Shown in pieces: positions 1 to 10,696 of a stretch of DNA of 64,000 nucleotides. Where the stretch lies: contig AZLU01000014.1 in assembly GCA_002224055.1 (NCBI GenBank), positions 1 to 64,000 on the forward strand, read 5' to 3'. Both the position numbers and the translations under genes were made by a program. How positions within the stretch are numbered: the first letter of the stretch is position 1; each line of letters starts with the position of its first letter. Source of the DNA: Pezizomycotina sp. ARF18. Its lineage: Eukaryota; Ascomycota. A model generated the notes under the pieces. It was not told the DNA's origin and made no database searches. It worked only from the letters and a program-made list of their open reading frames with translations.

Positions 1-430
1 ATATCTAAATAGCCAATTACCTTTAGTTAAGCCTTAGCGCTAATAAATATATACCGACTAGCTATATTAGATATTCTAGTCTTAGCGCTAGCGCTAGTCT
101 TACTAAGTAAATACTAAGGTAAAGGTTATACTTTTAAGGTATATACGTTAGATAGTACGGCGCCTTAGTACTATACGCGGTATATGCGCCTAAGAGGAAA
201 TATATAAGGCTAATACCTTATAGTAGTAAGTCTTCGAGATAAGTTAAGCCTACACGTAGTACGTATAGTACTAGAGTAGTAGTCCCCTACCTACCTTATA
301 TAGCGTACCTTTAAGCGAATAAGTAGCTATTTACTTATCTACCTTTTTACTAGTTAGCCTAGTAGTAGGCCATAGCACTAAGGAAGGTCCCACATTCGGC
401 ATGGCACGCCCGGATGCGCCTGACAATATA

Positions 431-683
431 ATTTTAGTATTAAAATAGTTAGTAGAGATAAAAAATATTTTATAAACGCTTTTAAAGCTATTAAACTTCT
501 AATCTTAAAATTATTAAATTTTTAAAGGATTTTAGTAGTATTTATAAAAAACTTATCTTATTTAAGCGCTATATACTCGTATTAAGCTTTAAGAGCGGTT
601 TAGATAAAAAAGAGTTTTTATATTTTTAGACCGTCTATAAGAAATATTTTTTACTTCTATTAGCTACTTTTTAATATTAAAAA
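431..683. mobile_element. Foldback (MITE-like) segment in copy A
   Basis: The left arm (TTAGTATTAAAATAGTTAGT, continuing to TAAAAAATATTTTATAAAC) is matched at about 634-683 by an inverted arm (TATAAGAAATATTTTTTACT ... TTTTTAATATTAAAA). The arms are about 50 bp with mismatches and the internal part is short, with no coding. This is the layout of a miniature inverted-repeat element, but target-site duplications cannot be confirmed in decayed sequence. Confidence 0.5.
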
Positions 684-1504
684 GTATTAATCCTAATAGT
701 AGTTTATTTAAGGTATTAAAAAGGACTTTTCTCTTTAAATTTATAGAACTTAGACTCTTCTTATAATTCTAACTTTAATTCTCTAAGTTTTTTAAAAATT
801 CTATAACTAATCGGTATACTATAAGATCCTAACTATTATTCTATATATATATCTTTAACTTAGGATTGTAGCGATAATTTAATATTAGTAAGTAAGATTT
901 TTTAGTTTTATTTTTTTAGTTTTAATAGTTTTATTAATATATTAGTTTAATGTAGGGATATAATATAGTAATTAGTAGGAAGATACTTATGGTTAAGTTA
1001 TAGTATAGGGATACCGGTATTCTACTATAGAGATATTAGTAGATAGATATAGAGATATTAAGCTATCGTATAGAGATATTAGTAGATGGATATAAAGATA
1101 TACCCTATGTTATGGGGATACTGGTACTCTGCTATAAAGATTTTAAGCTATGTTATAGAGACGTTGGTAAATAGATATAGAGATATTAGTAGAGTATATA
1201 GAGATATTAAGCTATATTTATAAGGATATTAGTAGATAGATATAGAGATATTAGCTATAGTATAGGGATATTAGTAGATAGATATAGAGATATTATTAGC
1301 TAGTAGATATATATATATAATATAATAATTACATTAGTAGATAGAGATATTAAGCTATAGTATAGAAATATTATTAGCTAGTAGATATATATAAATAATA
1401 TAATAAATTATATATAAATAATTCCTAAATCGATATAAAAATATAAATAAAATATAAAATTATATAAAATATCTATAAATAGAATTATTTTATATATAAA
1501 AATA
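431..1504 (+). repeat. Composite repeat, copy A (decayed)
   Basis: This copy starts with a foldback segment, continues through an AT-rich body containing the word TAGTAAGTAAGATTTTTTAG near 890, then a degenerate minisatellite (AGAGATATTAGTAGATAGAT-like units, about 1020-1400), and ends with an AT-rich stretch leading to TATATAAAAATATCTTAGCG. The same order is seen in copies B and C. It is the most AT-converted of the three: nearly all TG and CA words that remain in copy C are TA here. Confidence 0.65.
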
Positions 1505-1710
1505 TCTTAGCGGGTTAACCCGACCCGTATCGGGCCGGGGCCGGGTACCCGGCCCGGCTAGTGATCGAGATCCGGCCGGGAACCAATGGTGTGTCCCGGC
1601 CAGGCAGGGTGCTCCGGGCCGGGACCGGATAGTATTTGAAGATTTGAGGCCGCGCCAGCTACCCGGTCCCGTCCCAGACCCTAGCCGGGAATTCCCGCTA
1701 AGACTTTTTT
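1505..1710. other. GC-rich patch between copies A and B
   Basis: About 200 bp rich in CCGG/GGGCC words sit abruptly inside AT-rich sequence. Both edges carry the same junction word in opposite orientation (CTTAGCGGG at the left, CCCGCTAAG at the right), so the patch is bounded by inverted repeats. No coding capacity is evident. Confidence 0.7.
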
Positions 1711-2680
1711 ATATATAAAAAATAAATAAATATGTCGATTATTTTATATAATTTTATATTATTTTTTATATTTTTATATCGATTTTATATCTATTTTATA
1801 TATTTTTTATATTATTTATTATATTATTTATTATATTTATTATATTATTATATTATATATATTACATTTACTAGCTACTATATCTCTATACCATAGTTCA
1901 ACACCATAGATATTTACCACTAATACCGCTATACAGAGCACCGGTATTCTTATACTATAGTTTACTACTATAGATATCTATTACTAATATCTCCCTATAG
2001 AGTACCGGTATCCTTATACTATAGTTTAATACTATAGGTATTCTCCTACTAACATTTCTATATCTACTATCAATATCTCTATATCTACTACTAATATCTC
2101 TCTACAGAGTACCAGTATTCCCATACTATAGTTTATTACTATAGGTATCCTCCTACTAATATTACTATATTATATCTCTATATTAAACTAATATATTAGT
2201 AAAATCTCTATAACTACTAAAAACTAAAGAGATCTTACTTACCTAAATAAAGAACTATTGCGGTATATTAAGTCGTAAAGATATATATATAGAAAAGAAA
2301 CTAGAATCCTATAATATTATACTATTAGCTATAGAATACTTTAGATAACTTAAAAAATCTAAATAAGAACTATAAAAAGGTCTAAGTTCTACGAACTTAA
2401 GAGGTAGTAACTTTTTAATATTCTAAGTAGGCTATAATCCTACCTAAATATTAAAAAAATAATAAGTAGAGTTAAAAAATATTTTTATAAACGTTCTAAA
2501 GCTATTTAGATCTTTATTCTAAAAAACCCCTATTTTTAAGGATCTATAGCTATAATCTATAGGTAATTTAAGAGAAAACGAGTTATATTAGGCCTTCAGA
2601 GTCCTAATAACTTTAGAACATTTATAAGAAATATTTTTTTAACTCTACTCGCCGTTCCTTAATATTAAAATTATATAGGG
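1710..2680 (-). repeat. Composite repeat, copy B (decayed, inverted)
   Basis: Read on the minus strand this stretch repeats the order of copies A and C: foldback segment (about 2671-2445), AT body with GTAAGTAAGATCTCTTTAG near 2240, minisatellite remnants with TACCGGTACTCTATAGGGAG-like units (about 2130-1900), AT tail, and the closing word AAAAAAGTCTTAGCGGGAAT. It lies head-to-head with copy A across the GC-rich patch 1505-1710. Confidence 0.65.
2445..2671. mobile_element. Foldback (MITE-like) segment in copy B
   Basis: Inverted arms GTAGAGTTAAAAAATATTTT (about 2467) and its complement near 2620-2645 (AAATATTTTTTTAACTCTAC) extend outward to TAATATTAA on both sides, giving arms of about 50 bp around a roughly 110-bp middle. 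It is the counterpart of the segment at 431-683, and the match between the two supports a shared repeated element. Confidence 0.55.
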
Positions 2681-3524
2681 TTCGATCGATAGAATTAGTA
2701 ATTTTAAGATTAAAAATCTTAATTTTTTAAGAGATAAATTCCTTTAAGTTTAGAGAAGTAAGACTATTCTATAGTTTTTACTTTAAATCTCTAAGTTCTC
2801 TATATTATAATATAGGAATCCGTAAAGTAAACTAGGATTTAGGGTCCGGTATAGAGTATTACCTATAATACTACCTTCCCCTAGTTTTTAATAAAAATAA
2901 CCTAATTCTCTATTATTTAGTATTAGGATACCGCAGTAGTTCTTTGCTTTAGGTAAGTAAGATCTCTTTAGTTTTTGGTAGTTATAGAGGTTTTGCTAAC
3001 ATATTGGTTTAATATAGAGACACAATATGGTGATGTTAGTGGGAGGACACCCATGGTGGTGAACCATGGCATGGGGATACCGGTGCTCTGTAGGGAGATG
3101 TTGGTGGGTGGATATGGAGATGTTGGTGGTAGATATGGAGATGTTGGTAGTAGACATGGAGATGTTGGTGGTGGACATGGAGATGTTGGTGGGAGAACAC
3201 CCATGGTGTAGAACTATAGTATGGGATACCGGTACTCTGTAGGGAGATGTTGATAGTGGATATCTATAGTGGTAAACCATAGCATGGGAATACCGGTACT
3301 CTGTAGGGAGATATTAGTAGTAGATATCTATAGTGGTAAACTATGGTATAGGAATACTAGTAGTAGATATAGAGATGTTAGTAGCTAGTAAATATATTAT
3401 ATATAAATAATAATATAATAAATATATATAAAAAATAATATTTAAATCGATATAAAAATATAAAAAATAATATAAAATTATATAAAATAATCTATATGTT
3501 TATTTATTTTTTATATATAAAAAG
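2680..3524 (+). repeat. Composite repeat, copy C (least decayed)
   Basis: Same order as copies A and B, on the plus strand: AT body with GTAAGTAAGATCTCTTTAG near 2953, minisatellite (about 3020-3380), AT tail, and closing word AAAAAGTCTTGGCGGGAATT at about 3520-3540. It still carries many TG and CA dinucleotides, so it is younger, was mutated less, or escaped a round of mutation. The short open frames over the minisatellite on both strands follow from the 21-bp unit (seven codons) and do not look like a real protein. Confidence 0.65.
3093..3200. repeat. 21-bp minisatellite, about five units
   Basis: About five tandem units close to GGAGATGTTGGTGGTAGATA plus T, with small differences, follow each other here. 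The array is nested in a larger repeated module of some 60-80 bp that carries CCATGGCATGGGGATACCGG and ACCGGTACTCTGTAGGGAG, seen again near 3218, 3278 and 3340. AT-converted versions occur in copies A and B. Confidence 0.75.
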
Positions 3525-3720
3525 TCTTGGCGGGAATTCGCGTCGCGCTCCGGGACGGGCCAGTCGGCGCGGCGGGCCAACAAAAGTGGCACCGGGAACC
3601 CGGCGGGCCAGAAAGAGGGTCCCCAAATCCGTCACGTCTGGCGCGAGATCGAACACTAGGCCCGGCGCTTTGACCCGACCGGGTCGAGCACCTAAATCCG
3701 GGTTCGACCTAGAACGCTAA
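3525..3720. other. GC-rich patch after copy C
   Basis: A second GC-rich patch begins with the junction word CTTGGCGGGAATTC at the end of copy C. A 74-codon open frame crosses it, but its product is a low-complexity Arg/Gly/Pro string with no family likeness; I take it as a by-product of GC richness. Confidence 0.65.
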
Positions 3721-5159
3721 TTAGATCTTTAATAATCTTCTCTCTAATCTTTTTAATATAATTAAAAAAAAAGATTTTTCGCGCGATACCTTTAATTTAA
3801 TTACTATCGCTATATTTAAAAATGGCTTATAAGATTAATCTAAAAAATTCTTTATTAAAATACCGTTATTAATAGCGGATTTTTCTTTAATAATCTACTT
3901 AACTCGCTTATAATAAGATTAAGCTATAAGATAAAATATTAATCTTTTTTAAAAAAGATATAAAATATCTTAAGTCTTACTTTAAATTTTTAAAGTTTAA
4001 TAGCTTTAGTAAGCTAAAATCTCTATACTAGTAATTCTATAATTTTCTAAAATTTAAAATTAAGTATTTAAGATATTATATAATACGATAATATACTATT
4101 AATAATACTAATAATCTAGTTCTTATAAATTTTATAGAGATATTTATCTTTTAAAACTAGTTCTAAATAAAAAAAATTAACTAAAGAATTCTTTAAAACG
4201 TTTTTAAAGAATTAATTCTTTTTATTATTTTTAATAAGATCTTTAATATTATCGTTAATATTAATTTAAGACGCTTTATATATTTTTAGCTAATATAAAA
4301 AACTAATTAAAGATAGAGCTTATTAAAAAAGCTAGAGTTTAAAAATTTTTTTTTTACTTTTTTATAGTGTCTAACTTTATCTTTTTATTTATTAATAAGT
4401 TTAAAGCTAAGCTTCGCTTTCTTAAAATAAAAGAGTTTAAAAAATTTTATATAATAATATTATTTTAAGTAGTTTAAGCTATCTCTAATAAATATTAAAT
4501 AGCTTTTTCTAAGACTTAATAATTTATTATAAGTATTTAATATCTAGATAGTAAGATTTAATAAATAAATAGTAGTTATAAAAGATATTATTAAAATTTT
4601 ATTATTAAAGGGTTAAGAAACTTAAGAAAATTCTTTAGCTTTAAAAAATTTATTTTAAAGGATAAAAATTAGTAATTTTAAGTATTTTTATTTATAGTAT
4701 TTTAAGAGTATTTTTTAGCCTCTTTTCTATTAGTTAAATTAATTAGAATAAGTTAAGACTTTTAATCTATTAATATTAGCTATAGCTATATATATAAATA
4801 TTATTAGATTAAGAAGTCTTAAGAGTAGAAAGACTACTTTATTAATATAGAGAGCCTTATAGCGTTACTATAGGAATTATTAGGAACCTATTAAGGCTTA
4901 GTTACACAGCTCGAGGAGCCTTAATTATAATAATATTATATTTATAATAATAAGTTTATTAAATAAAGATTTTTTATTATTAAAAAAATAAAAGATAAAA
5001 AGTAAAATTATAAGGAAAAAAACTTATTTATAAGGGAAAATCTCGCTTAAAGGTATATAATAAGCTAACGCCTAATAGGTTTCTACTTATCTTACAGTAT
5101 AATACTATCTAAAAGTCTATAGCAGTATAAGTAGCTTTATAGAGGGACTATATAATTAC

Positions 5160-5340
5160 TAGAGATACTAAGATCCCTCCCTAATAGGGATACTTAGTAT
5201 CCCTACCGGGATACGTAAAATAGAGGATATCCCTCCCTAAATCTCGACCCAGTGGTGGATAGGATGGCCACCCTAATCCCTAGCTCTTGGCAAGGATAGG
5301 GGTGGGTCAGGAGGGAATTTCCCATCCCAACTGCCCACGA
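5160..5340. other. Palindromic motif next to a GC patch
   Basis: GGGATACTTAGTATCCC (5187-5203) is a palindrome apart from its TTA centre. ACTAAGATCCCT (5168-5179) pairs with AGGGATACTTAGT (5186-5198) as a hairpin with one unpaired base. About 110 bp of balanced or GC-rich sequence (about 5220-5340) follow before AT-rich sequence resumes. Function unknown. Confidence 0.45.
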
Positions 5341-6173
5341 TAAACTAATATACCTTATAGGCTATTATTTAATAAAATAGAATTATATATAATGGCTTAC
5401 TAATAATTTAATATATTAAAAGCGACGCTAACATCTATATAAGTTATCGAAGGCGTAAATCGATGCTATAGAAGATTTATTTATTAATAAAGGTTAAAAG
5501 ACATATTAATTATTATAATTAGATTCTTTTTTATCAATCATAAAAAGTATTTTAACTCTACCGATATAGCTAATTTATAGAAATATTCTATTCTACTAGC
5601 TTTATTTAATAATTTAAATCTATTATTTTAATTTTATAAACCCATTTAGAGGTCTTTTTTAAGATAAAATATGTCTAGTCTTACGTATTAAATAATTAAA
5701 ATTAAAAGAAATTAATATTAATCCCAATCGGGAAGCGCAGAGCCGCACCCCTCCCAATAATATATATGAGCATAAAGAACCACCACATCTCTCCCTTCTA
5801 GCAGAAATTAAATTTCTTTATATATCTTATTGTTATATTGAGGCTCGGTCAAAAGGAAATTATTTTGGAAGCCGATTGTAAACCTAAAACCACCAAGAGC
5901 ATTATCAATACAGAATGGACCTTCGCTCACATATTTTGTCTAGAAATATTACATCTCATGTCATTTTGATTTCTACTTCTCGAGCAATATATCTTCGGGA
6001 AACTACTTCTTTACGGTGCATTTCTGCTGTATATACCTTTCATAATGCCTAGCTAAAGACGTCTCCTTTGAAGGAGAAACTACTAGCAGAATAAATTAAA
6101 TATCTATATATATAGTTCTTTTTCTTTTGAGAAATAAAGGTCAATATACCGCGCTAATGTCTTTTGAATTCTT

Positions 6174-8449
6174 TCATGCATCGAGGCTATTCTTGAGTTT
6201 CCTTTCGTCCCGCAGCTTCTTCATCTTTTTACAGCTTCATCCAATCGCATCATCGCTCCCTTCTGCTGGGTAGCTGGATCATCACGGTTCCTAATATTGA
6301 CAGCACGGCTCTCTCTCTCCTCTGCGCCTACAACGAGAACAAAGTTATACTGTGCCAGCTGCGCGCTTCGAATCTTCTTTTGCAAGGTGTTGCCCGAGAA
6401 GTCGACGTCGACATAGATTCTAGCCGCGTGGAGGATCTTTTTGACTTCGGTCGCGTAGTCTTCGGCAGATTTCATGATCGGAATAACCATTACCTGTCGC
6501 GGCGACAACCAGAAAGGCCATTTACCACCAAAGTGCTCGGTGATGACGGCTATGAATCGGTCGAAGGAGCCAATCACAGCACGGTGAATCATTACCGGGC
6601 GCGACATACCTTGCGGTATACTGCGCGCGGATGTGCCAGCTTCTGTAGCACCGGCAGCAGCAGCAGCAGCAGCAGGTTCTGCTTCTGTTTTGGTTTGTTG
6701 TTGAGCTTCACCAGTACGATACAAGAGTTGAAGTTTTGAGGTAGCTGGAAGTCGAGTTGAATTGTGGCGCATTGGAATTCTCTTCCAGAGCGTCTTTGAC
6801 CGCTACATCTATCTTAGGTCCGTAAAACGCACCGTCGCCGGGGTTCAAAGTCCAGTCATCGCCCCGGAATTCTTGCAGGGCTTGCTTTAGTTGGTCCTCG
6901 GCGGCATCCCAGTCCTCCAGCTTGCCCATGTACGAATCCGGACGGGTAGAAGCTTAAGCTTAAATGGGAAACCAAAGAGGTCGTACACGTGAGTCATGAA
7001 GTCGAACATCCCCTTGAGCTCGCCACTAATTTGATCCGGTGAGCAGAAGATGTGTGCATCGTCCTGGGAGAATTTGCGTACTCTGGTGAGGCCGCTTAGT
7101 GCGCCCGAAGCTTCATTGCGGTGGAGTGCGGAAAGTCAGCCACGCGCCACGGGAGCGATCGGTAAGAACGCTCCTCGCTGGCGAACATAACGCAGTGGCC
7201 GGGGCAGTTCATTGGCTTGAGAGCAAATAGGCCCTTGTCTTTGTCCTTGTCGCTTTCTGCTGGTGCTGCTGAGGGAGCGTTGGGGTCGGCGCTCTCCGGA
7301 GCATGGTTTTTATCGGGAATATGGCTTTTGAATGGAACGCGGAACATATCATCCTGGTAATGTTGCCAATGGCCAGAGGTTTTCCAGAGGTCGACGTCGT
7401 ACATTAGAGGCGAATGGACCTCGTCGTACCCACGTATCCAATACTGTTCACGTAGCATTGCCTGAACCGCGTTGAAAATCCGAGTACCGTGAGGCAAAAA
7501 GAAAGGGAACCGGGAGAAAGCTCGCTGAACCAAAAGAGCTTTTGGTTCTTTCCGATCTCTTGGTGATCCCTTGCCTTAGCCTCCTTTAGCCAGGCCTCCC
7601 ATTTCTTTAGCTGATCAGCCTTGCCGAAGGCTACGCCGTAAATGCGCTGCAGAGAGTCGTTGGATTGGTCGCCCATAAAGTACGCCGAACTGTTACTTGT
7701 AATTTTGAATGCTCCTATTTGCTTAGTGTTCTGTATGTGGGGCCAAGGCAAAGATCGACAAGCTACCGTTGCGGTAAACGGTGCTGGAGCCGCCGTCCGG
7801 GACGAATTTTTCGACGAATTGCAGCTTGTACTTGGAGTATGCGAATAGCTTGCGGAGGTTGTCTTTGGAGACCTCGACTCGCTCAAACTGCTGCTTTTCC
7901 TTGGTAAACTTCTTAGCCCTTGCCTCAATCGACGGCCATTCCGCCTCTCTGACCGTACGTCCAGGTTCGAGCGCCATGTCGTAAAAGAAACCGGTGAGAG
8001 TCGGAGGGCCGTGCGACAGGAGGCACCCGTATTCGTGCTCTGCGGCTTCACCGAGAACGTGGGCGGCGGAGTGCCAGAAGACGGATTGGCCTTCGGGGTC
8101 TTCCGAAGACAGGTATGAGACTTTGCAATCCTTCTCCAAAGGCCGGGTAAGGTCCCACAGGTTACCGTCGACCTTGGCGACAACGACATCTGCGGCGACT
8201 TCCTTGGGTACGTTTTTCAGCAGCTGCCCGGGGTGGTGCTCCAGGCGGTTCCCTCTATTTCGGTGGGTGGTGTAGCACCACCACCAACGGCGAGGGCGAT
8301 CTTGATGGGGTCTCGGGGTTTCGAGGCGAGCTCTTCGGCGCGGAGCTTACCAGTTCCTCAAAAAACTTGTTCCTTTCTAAGATAAATCCGGCAAGCCCTG
8401 CTGCGGGCATTGTCTTTCCCGATATAGTAGCTTTCTCTTGAGAAGCCAT
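6174..8449 (-). CDS. THS1: Threonyl-tRNA synthetase (cytosolic type, frameshifted)
   Basis: Class II aminoacyl-tRNA synthetase that charges tRNA-Thr. Reading down the minus strand: a TGS-like N-terminus, the editing domain ([10 protein letters not shown], then [15 protein letters not shown] after a one-base gap), the catalytic core with MNCPGHC and DDAHIFC (zinc ligands), motif 2 [18 protein letters not shown], the third zinc-ligand region [16 protein letters not shown], and motif 3 [13 protein letters not shown], then the anticodon-binding domain ([17 protein letters not shown]). The start [11 protein letters not shown] is the first Met in frame. The C-terminus reads [16 protein letters not shown]-stop at 6174 if one A is missing from a run near 6228; otherwise a stop appears at 6221. 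About six one-base shifts interrupt the frame. Two low-complexity inserts flank the core: a Lys/Asp-rich one near 7250-7310 and a poly-Ala one near 6655-6680. Family identity is very secure. Confidence 0.95.
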
Positions 8450-8806
8450 TCTTCTTCAAGTTAGGCGAGATGGAAAAGCAAGGCGGTTGAGCTAAGGGAA
8501 CTAAATTGGTTGAACAGGCAGGTAGATAGATAGAGTGTTAATTTGACGTATAGATTGGTATCATGAACAAATACTACTTTCTGTTAATTGTTATTATTTT
8601 TTGTAGGTGCCCGTTAACTCCTCTTGCTCTTCCTGTCCGTTAATTAGAAAGAATGAAAGCAGGAGGGAGAAAAAATCATTCAAATATATACTTTAAGTAT
8701 GTGTTACTTAGTAATTGTATGTGATGATCCTTTTGAAGCTTTTGATAAAGGGAAAAAAAGGGAAAAATGTTAGCAAGCAATTTGAGGGGAGCTTATTATT
8801 ATTGAA

Positions 8807-8846
<40 letters not shown>

Positions 8847-9411
8847 TAGAAAGAGCTCCACCCCCACCCAAAAAAAAAAAAAAAAAAAACAGCTAAGCTC
8901 TCCACTGATCATTCAAAGCTTCAAGCTCTCCTCCGATCGAAACATTGCGATATAAGTAGCAATGGTAGCAGTAAGTACATATTTTATTATATATATATAT
9001 ATATATATCTTCAGAATTATTTTACAGCATGCGCTCCAAGTAAGTAGTTGAACATCATCTAATTAAATGATATTATTCTTATTATTATTTTGTTGAAGTG
9101 ACTTTCGGGTGTCTCAATAACTGAACCTAGGCATTCTTTGTTGCCATCGCAGCTCACTAAAAGAATCTCCAATATCATAACCTCGAAGAAAAAGAAAAAG
9201 AAAGAGAGAGAACCGCCTTCCTTACTCATCTTTACAACGTTGCAACGCTAAACATCTATTATTTGAATGCTGGCAGCTCCTGTGATTTTGCGCTTACCGA
9301 AGGATTGCATGCCATAGGAGTTTTAAAAGTCGGGTACTCCTCAAGAGACTTCAGGAAGGAAGCGTGCCATCTTGGTTACTTGCTGTTAGAGCCATTATTA
9401 GCCTGCCTACC
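8450..9411. other. Spacer between THS1 and BUD32 with microsatellites
   Basis: This is the shared upstream region of two divergent genes. It contains an (ATT)n run at about 8794-8846, a poly-A run at 8868-8889 and a (TA)n run at about 8980-9008. No coding stretch is evident. Confidence 0.7.
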
Positions 9412-10149
9412 ATGTCCGGCAACTCATCCTCGATGACTCTCGTCAAGCAGGGAGCAGAAGCTCTGGTGTACAAGGGCAATTTCCTGCAGGATACACCTTG
9501 CCTGCTCAAAGTGCGGCCCAAGAAAGGATACCGCCACCCTACGCTCGACCAACGCCTCACAAGGCACCGCTGCATCTCGGAAGCAAGGCTGCTCTACCGC
9601 TGTCGAGGGCTGGGGTTCCTTGCCCGCGCTATACTTCGTCGATGAGGTTCGCGGCGAGATATTCATGGAATGGATAGAAGGGGAAAGCATACGGGAAGCT
9701 CTGACGTCCTTGTCGGGTTAGGCGGCCGGGAGGGTGACGAAGCGGAAGGAATGGATGCGCCGAAGCTTCTGATGCAGAAGATAGGCGCTGCGGTTTCTAG
9801 ACTTCACGAAGTTGATATCGTCCACGGGGATCTCACTACCAGCAACATCCTACTAAGCAGAAGTTAACTTGGAGAAGAAGGAAATAACGGCGACGACGAC
9901 AACGACGGAATTTGAGGTTATCCTCATCGACTTTGGGCTCGGCTTTGTATCGGGCTCGGATGAGGACAAAGCTGTCGACCTATACGTTTGGAAAGAGCGT
10001 TTAGCAGTACACACCCGTACGCAGAGACGTTGGGCCTTTCAAGGTCGTTTTGGACTCGTATGAAAAGTCGTTCTCGGGGTCAAAAGGCGTGCTGAAAAGG
10101 CTTAGGGAAGTTCAGGCTACGAGGCCGCAAAAGGAGTATGGTTGGCTGA
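9412..10149 (+). CDS. BUD32: BUD32, atypical kinase of the KEOPS complex (frameshifted)
   Basis: Small atypical protein kinase/ATPase of KEOPS/EKC, which makes t6A in tRNAs and affects telomeres. The start MSGNSSSMTLVKQGAEAL is followed by the ATP-binding lysine region CLLKVRPKKGYRHPTLDQRL, then the linker YFVDEVRGEIFMEWIEGESI, the catalytic loop IVHGDLTTSNILL, the metal-binding VILIDFGLGFVSGSDEDKAV and the typical basic tail VRLRGRKRSMVG-stop. At about 245 residues it matches the family. No glycine-rich loop is present, as expected for BUD32. Near 9615-9635 the frame is lost by missing bases in G and C runs, with more shifts near 9865 and after 10000. No intron is needed. Identification is secure. 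Confidence 0.93.
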
Positions 10150-10696
10150 GCACGTTATATCATACTCTAGTACCTTACCATAATATACCCTCAAAGGTTG
10201 AGAAAGTCTCGTGATCACAAGCAAAAGGGAATCTGAGTTAGTTGAAGGAATGTTTTCTTTAGATAGGCTGTGAAGTTATATTACGTTAGCGAGTGCACCG
10301 ACTATAAAGAGCTGGCCGTATATCATTACTATGGCATCTTCTTGTATGATCTTTGTCTCTCCCTAAAGCTAGTCTTGCCGTGGCGGATCCCAAATACTTT
10401 GATCGCTATGACCTATTATACGGCAACTGTGCGGCAAACCGACTTGGCTTGTCCGTGCAGTTGACCAAAAAAAAAAATTAATGCGCAAAAAGTGAAATTT
10501 TCCAGACTTTACCGAAACATCAACTTGTTTACTTGTTTATTTACTTTCTCCCCATAGTAGATCTACTGAATTATACCAACGCCGCCCAACGGATACTTAA
10601 TTTCAACGCTGTAGGGTAGATTCTATAGCAGTGTCTATTCTTTTTTCTATCGAGTTCACAATAATCGTTATTTCCCGAACTCCTTCACCAAGGAAT
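10150..10696. other. Spacer between BUD32 and POP3
   Basis: No recognisable gene is present. Short open frames here have no family likeness. The stretch presumably holds the BUD32 terminator and the POP3 promoter. Confidence 0.6.

Larger units (their letters stand above)
1..5700. repeat. AT-rich, RIP-like repeat block without genes
   Basis: The block is dominated by A and T, with TA-rich words and very few CA or TG dinucleotides, unlike the balanced composition after about 5.8 kb. No reading frame resembles a protein; stops are dense in all frames. Depletion of CpA/TpG with excess TpA is the known footprint of fungal repeat-induced point mutation, and the internal repeats described separately fit that. 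Between 3.7 and 5.1 kb there is featureless AT-rich sequence that could be one or more decayed elements, but I cannot assign a family. The switch to normal gene-bearing sequence is rather sharp, at about 5.7-5.9 kb. A pericentromeric or subtelomeric position is possible but cannot be shown here. Confidence 0.8.

Noticed and set aside
2968-3280. Overlapping open frames on both strands giving Pro/Ser/Thr or Gly/Asp repeat peptides
   Set aside because: They follow from a 21-bp unit that keeps frames open on both strands; the flanks are decayed non-coding repeat.
3496-3720. 74-codon Arg/Gly/Pro-rich open frame
   Set aside because: It lies on a GC-rich patch inside decayed repeats; no family likeness and low complexity.
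6380-6739. 119-codon open frame on the plus strand
   Set aside because: Antisense shadow of the THS1 coding sequence.
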